A stretch of 64,000 bases of DNA from Portunus trituberculatus. Lineage: Eukaryota; Arthropoda; Malacostraca; Decapoda; Portunidae. A program made the translations under genes and the position numbers. The DNA is taken from positions 21,114,806 to 21,178,805 of the forward strand of contig NC_059289.1 in the NCBI RefSeq assembly GCF_017591435.1, in the 5' to 3' direction. The notes beneath the pieces were generated by a model. The model saw only the letters and a program-made list of their open reading frames with translations. It made no database searches and was not told where the DNA came from. Below, one piece after another: positions 61,182-64,000 of this stretch. Position 1 is the first letter of the stretch. Each line of letters starts with the position of its first letter.

Positions 61182-62335
61182 CAAAATTAACTTCCTTACA
61201 GAAGTCTTGGTGACTGTGGGCTCCCACCACTTTCACCTTGTCACTTCCTCCCCCTTCTGTTCATTTCGAGTCCCCTGGTGGTCTCGGAAGTGTGCGGCGG
61301 CCCTTCAGGCCAAGCGTCATGCCTACGCAGCGTGGCGAAGGAACCTTACCCCTCCACTCCGCCAACGTTTTCATTACCTAGAGGCCCAGTGCAAGTGTGT
61401 TATTCTTGATGAGAAACGCTCAGCGTGGGCCTCCTTTTGTGCTTCCCTGTCCTTTTCCACCTCAGTCTCCCGAGCCTGGTCTTTCTTCAGGAAGATGGTC
61501 CACCCACAACCCCCTCTAACCTTCCCGTTAACTAGTAACAGTGTCCTCCTCACCACTGATGCCCAAAAAGCTGAGTGTCTTGCCACCCACATCCACACAA
61601 CACTTGGCTCTCCAGATCCTGTACCCCCACTTGTGCTATCCTCTTCCTCACACTCCAGCCATGAAATTAGCACTGCTATAATTCCCCAGGAACTCACCTC
61701 AACCTTATTTTCACTGTCTGCTAAGAAGGCCACGGGACCAGATGATGTGCCAAACGAGTTTCTTCGGTGCCTCTCAGATGCTCTGCTGCAACTCTTTATG
61801 GACGTCAACAACAGCTGGTTGTCGGGGACGTTCCCTTCAGCGTGGCGTCTTGCCACCACTATTCCTATTCCTAAGCCTGGCAAGGACCCGACAGCAGTCT
61901 TATAGACCTATTAGCCTCCTGTCTAACATTAGTAAGGTTTTCGAGCATGTCATTCAAAATAGACTAACCTGGTGGTTGGAACGCAAACACCTTCTGCCAC
62001 CCAACATGTTCGGTTTTCGCCCTCACCGGGGCACCCTTGATGCCCTGTTGTTGCTGGAGCATCACATTCAGGAAGGATTTAACCACAAAAAATTCACTTT
62101 AGTAGCTTTTTTGGATCTTAAGGGTGCTTTTGACTCCGCCTCACACAACTCAATTCTAGAGAAACTTGCCCGCCTTGGACTCTTTGGTCCACCACTAAGT
62201 TGGGTTCAGTCCTTCTTGACAAATAGATCCTTCTCCCTGGCGATTGGTGACACCTATTCTAGGTCATATCCAATCACTAGGGGTGTTCTTCAAGGTTCTC
62301 CATTTAGCCCTCTACTCTTCAATGTCACACCGCCC
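61182..62335 (+). pseudogene. ORF2 reverse transcriptase of the I-type LINE, palm deleted
   Basis: 61207-61905 reads VPWWSRKCAAALQAKRHAYA, ASFCASLSFSTSVSRAWSFF, SAKKATGPDDVPNEFLRCL, FPSAWRLATTIPIPKPGKD (RT motif 0-1 region). After a frameshift near 61895 come YRPISLLSNISKVFEHVIQN, NMFGFRPHRGTLDALLLLEH, TLVAFLDLKGAFDSASHNSI (first catalytic Asp), and GVLQGSPFSPLLFNV at about 62285-62330. The FADD palm motif and the thumb are missing: sequence jumps directly to RNase H. Confidence 0.85.
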
Positions 62336-63280
62336 ACACTCCCACCACCACCTCACCCTTATAATTCACCACCTCATCCTCCACCTGACCTCCCTGGGAC
62401 ACACCATCCACCTTCAGTGGGTGCCCTCCCATGTTGGTGTCATAGGTAACACCATGGCCGATAGGGCAGCAGCAGAGGCACACACCCACCCCTCCCCTAT
62501 TGACCTAGCTACTGACCAGACAGACTTCCTGACTGACCTCAAGACAGCCTGCTGGCGACACTGGGACACAACATTGACTGACACTTTACAGTACACCTCA
62601 CTAGGACACATTAGACAGGACACAAGACACCACTGGTGGACCTACTCCCCCAACCGGGCACTGGACACGGCCATCACTAGACTCCGGATCGGCCACACCC
62701 GCCTCAATGACCACCTACACAGGCTGGGCATGACTGACTCTCCCCACTGCCCCTGGTGCCATACCCAGCCTGACACCCCAGAACACCCACCCCTCCCCTA
62801 TTGACCTAGCTATTGACCAGACAGACTTCCTGACTGACCTCAAGACAGCCTGCTGGCAACACTGGTACACAACATTGACTGACGCTTTACAGTACACCTC
62901 ACTAGGACACATTAGACAGGACACAAGACACCACTGGTGGACCTACTCCCCCAACCGGGCACTGGACACGGCCATCACTAGACTCCGGATCGGCCACACC
63001 CGCCTCAATGACCACCTACACAGGCTGGGCATGACTGACTCTCCCCACTGCCCCTGGTGCCATACCCAGCCTGACACCCCAGAACACCTGCTGCTGCACT
63101 GCCCTCGGCACCATTCACACCGTGTGGCCCTCCTCCACTCACTATCTGCCATTCACCCACACAGGCCAACACTGACTGACCTCCTGGGTGGCTGCACAAA
63201 TTCCTTTCAAGACTCTCAACCTCACCAGGACCTTCCTACACAAAACAAATCAACTTCACTGCATATAGCCTGACCACATC
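62336..63280 (+). pseudogene. ORF2 RNase H end and C-terminal zinc motif of the I-type LINE
   Basis: The RNase H tail reads SLGHTIHLQWVPSHVGVIGN followed by TMADRAAAEAH (62385-62485). The next part, DFLTDLKTACWRHWDT ... TAITRLRIGHTRLNDHLHRL and CPWCHTQPDTPEH, is present twice through a 301-bp tandem duplication. Because 301 is not a multiple of three, the first copy ends in a stop and the second supplies the full Cys/His motif CPWCHTQPDTPEHLLLHC (63050-63105) and the C-terminus. The earlier RNase H motifs are lost with the RT deletion. Confidence 0.8.
62484..63085 (+). repeat. 301-bp tandem duplication in the I-type LINE
   Basis: Bases from CACCCACCCCTCCCCTATTG at 62483 recur at 62784. The two copies (about 62484-62784 and 62785-63085) differ at only a few positions. 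Confidence 0.92.
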
Positions 63281-63371
63281 ACCTCCGCATCCCGGACCTT
63301 TGGGGCACTAGAGGCTGTGACACAGCCTGCACGGCCCCAACAAATCCCCAAGAAGAAGAAGCTTCCTCAAG

Positions 63372-63823
63372 AATGCAGATTATTATTCTACGCTACTATG
63401 GCTGAAGGAGGTTCCATTGCAAGCACTACTGTGTAGTGGGGGATTTGATGCTGTCCAGCAGTGATTCTGATGACCACTACTCAAAGTATGGACGATGATG
63501 CTGGATTCCATGAGGTGATCAGCAAGGCAGAAAAGAAGAGGAGGCAATCAATGCAATCAATTAGAGATTGAAAGAGGAGATACAAGAAATAAAGAAACAA
63601 AATTATGTACTGAAAGCCACATGCCAAGATTACGAAAGCTCCTTAAGGAGCTTGTAGGTTAAAATGCAGGACAGAAGGTGGATTGGGGGAAAACAAGCTG
63701 AAGGAACTAAGAAATGAATGGAAACAGGAGCAAGAAGAGGAAAAAGTTAAATTTTTAGAAGTTATAAAGAGAGAAATTAAGGAGAACACGAAAGTCGCCG
63801 TAATTGAAATTATTAAAGAGAAA
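63372..63823 (+). pseudogene. LINE ORF1-like remnant, copy 2, running into a gap
   Basis: The plus strand reads MDDDAGFHEVISKAEKKRRQ (about 63493-63550), an ORF1 start-like segment, then the same coiled-coil-like sequence as 52762-53036 with one extra A. It stops at the gap. It is likely ORF1 of the CR1/jockey-like family, since the position before ORF2 is unknown. Confidence 0.5.
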
Positions 63824-64000
63824 NNNNNNNNNNNNNNNNNNNNNNNNNNNNNNNNNNNNNNNNNNNNNNNNNNNNNNNNNNNNNNNNNNNNNNNNNNNNN
63901 NNNNNNNNNNNNNNNNNNNNNNNNNNNNNNNNNNNNNNNNNNNNNNNNNNNNNNNNNNNNNNNNNNNNNNNNNNNNNNNNNNNNNNNNNNNNNNNNNNNN
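63824..64000. other. Assembly gap
   Basis: Unknown bases to the end of the window. Confidence 0.99.

Larger units (their letters stand above)
54374..63358 (+). mobile_element. I-type LINE with RNase H, near full length, split by a gypsy element
   Basis: Flanked by the 13-bp direct repeat AAGCTTCCTCAAG (54361-54373 and 63359-63371). It ends with (AAG)n. ORF1 with zinc knuckles, ORF2 with AP endonuclease, RT (palm deleted), RNase H and a C-terminal Cys/His motif are in order. Without the gypsy insertion (54707-58902 plus its 5-bp duplication) it is about 4.8 kb. The frames are broken in several places, so it is inactive. Confidence 0.88.

Overview
The window is repeat-dominated DNA from an arthropod, most likely a decapod crustacean. 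This is inferred from long (TA)n tracts, from the mix of Ty3/gypsy, jockey/CR1-like and I-type retroelements with piggyBac, hAT and Tigger-like DNA elements, and from RT families that resemble those I associate with crab, shrimp and crayfish assemblies. I found no host protein-coding gene, rRNA or tRNA that I can support. Almost everything is a mobile element, a remnant of one, a tandem satellite or a simple repeat. Gaps lie at 48964-49463 and from 63824 to the end.

Layout. 1-8.3 kb: two foldback (inverted-repeat) elements, two Tigger-like short elements, a decayed BEL/Pao gag and a decayed LINE RT in AT-rich DNA. 8.3-17.6 kb: an 8.3-kb Ty3/gypsy-type element (family 1) with 1.93-kb LTRs, inserted in a (TA)n tract, with gag and an integrase that lies upstream of a deleted RT. 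17.6-18.05 kb: a LINE 3' end. 18.05-38.07 kb: a field of a ~345-bp AT-rich satellite, with an orientation switch near 18.73 kb, two piggyBac-type non-autonomous elements (22.2-23.2 and 26.25-27.07 kb), and a second GmR1-like element (family 2) present as a (TA)n-flanked solo LTR plus a tandemly duplicated gag-pol-LTR. 38.07-46.0 kb: an old minus-strand gypsy element whose RT is split by a younger, near-complete gypsy element (40102-45525, matching LTRs, 5-bp target duplication). 46.0-48.96 kb: a minus-strand jockey-type LINE (gag zinc knuckles and endonuclease) whose gag is split by a short DNA element, itself split by a plus-strand LINE 3' end. 49.5-53.0 kb: a hAT-like terminus, TTAGG-like words and LINE remnants. 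53.09-54.28 kb: one hAT element nested in another, both with 8-bp target duplications. 54.37-63.36 kb: an RNase H-bearing I-type LINE with a 13-bp target duplication, carrying a young gypsy element (54707-58902) with an unbroken 975-codon pol. 63.4-63.8 kb: LINE ORF1 sequence that repeats 52762-53036.

The functional units are retroelement life-cycle parts (LTR promoter, primer site, gag, protease, RT, RNase H, integrase, polypurine tract). Only the 54707-58902 gypsy element looks potentially autonomous. The most distinctive signals are: the integrase-before-RT gene order in two families, both sitting in (TA)n tracts; the solo LTR plus tandem duplication at 27.6-38.1 kb; and a 12-nt match between the LTR and the primer site that suggests self-priming in the youngest gypsy element.
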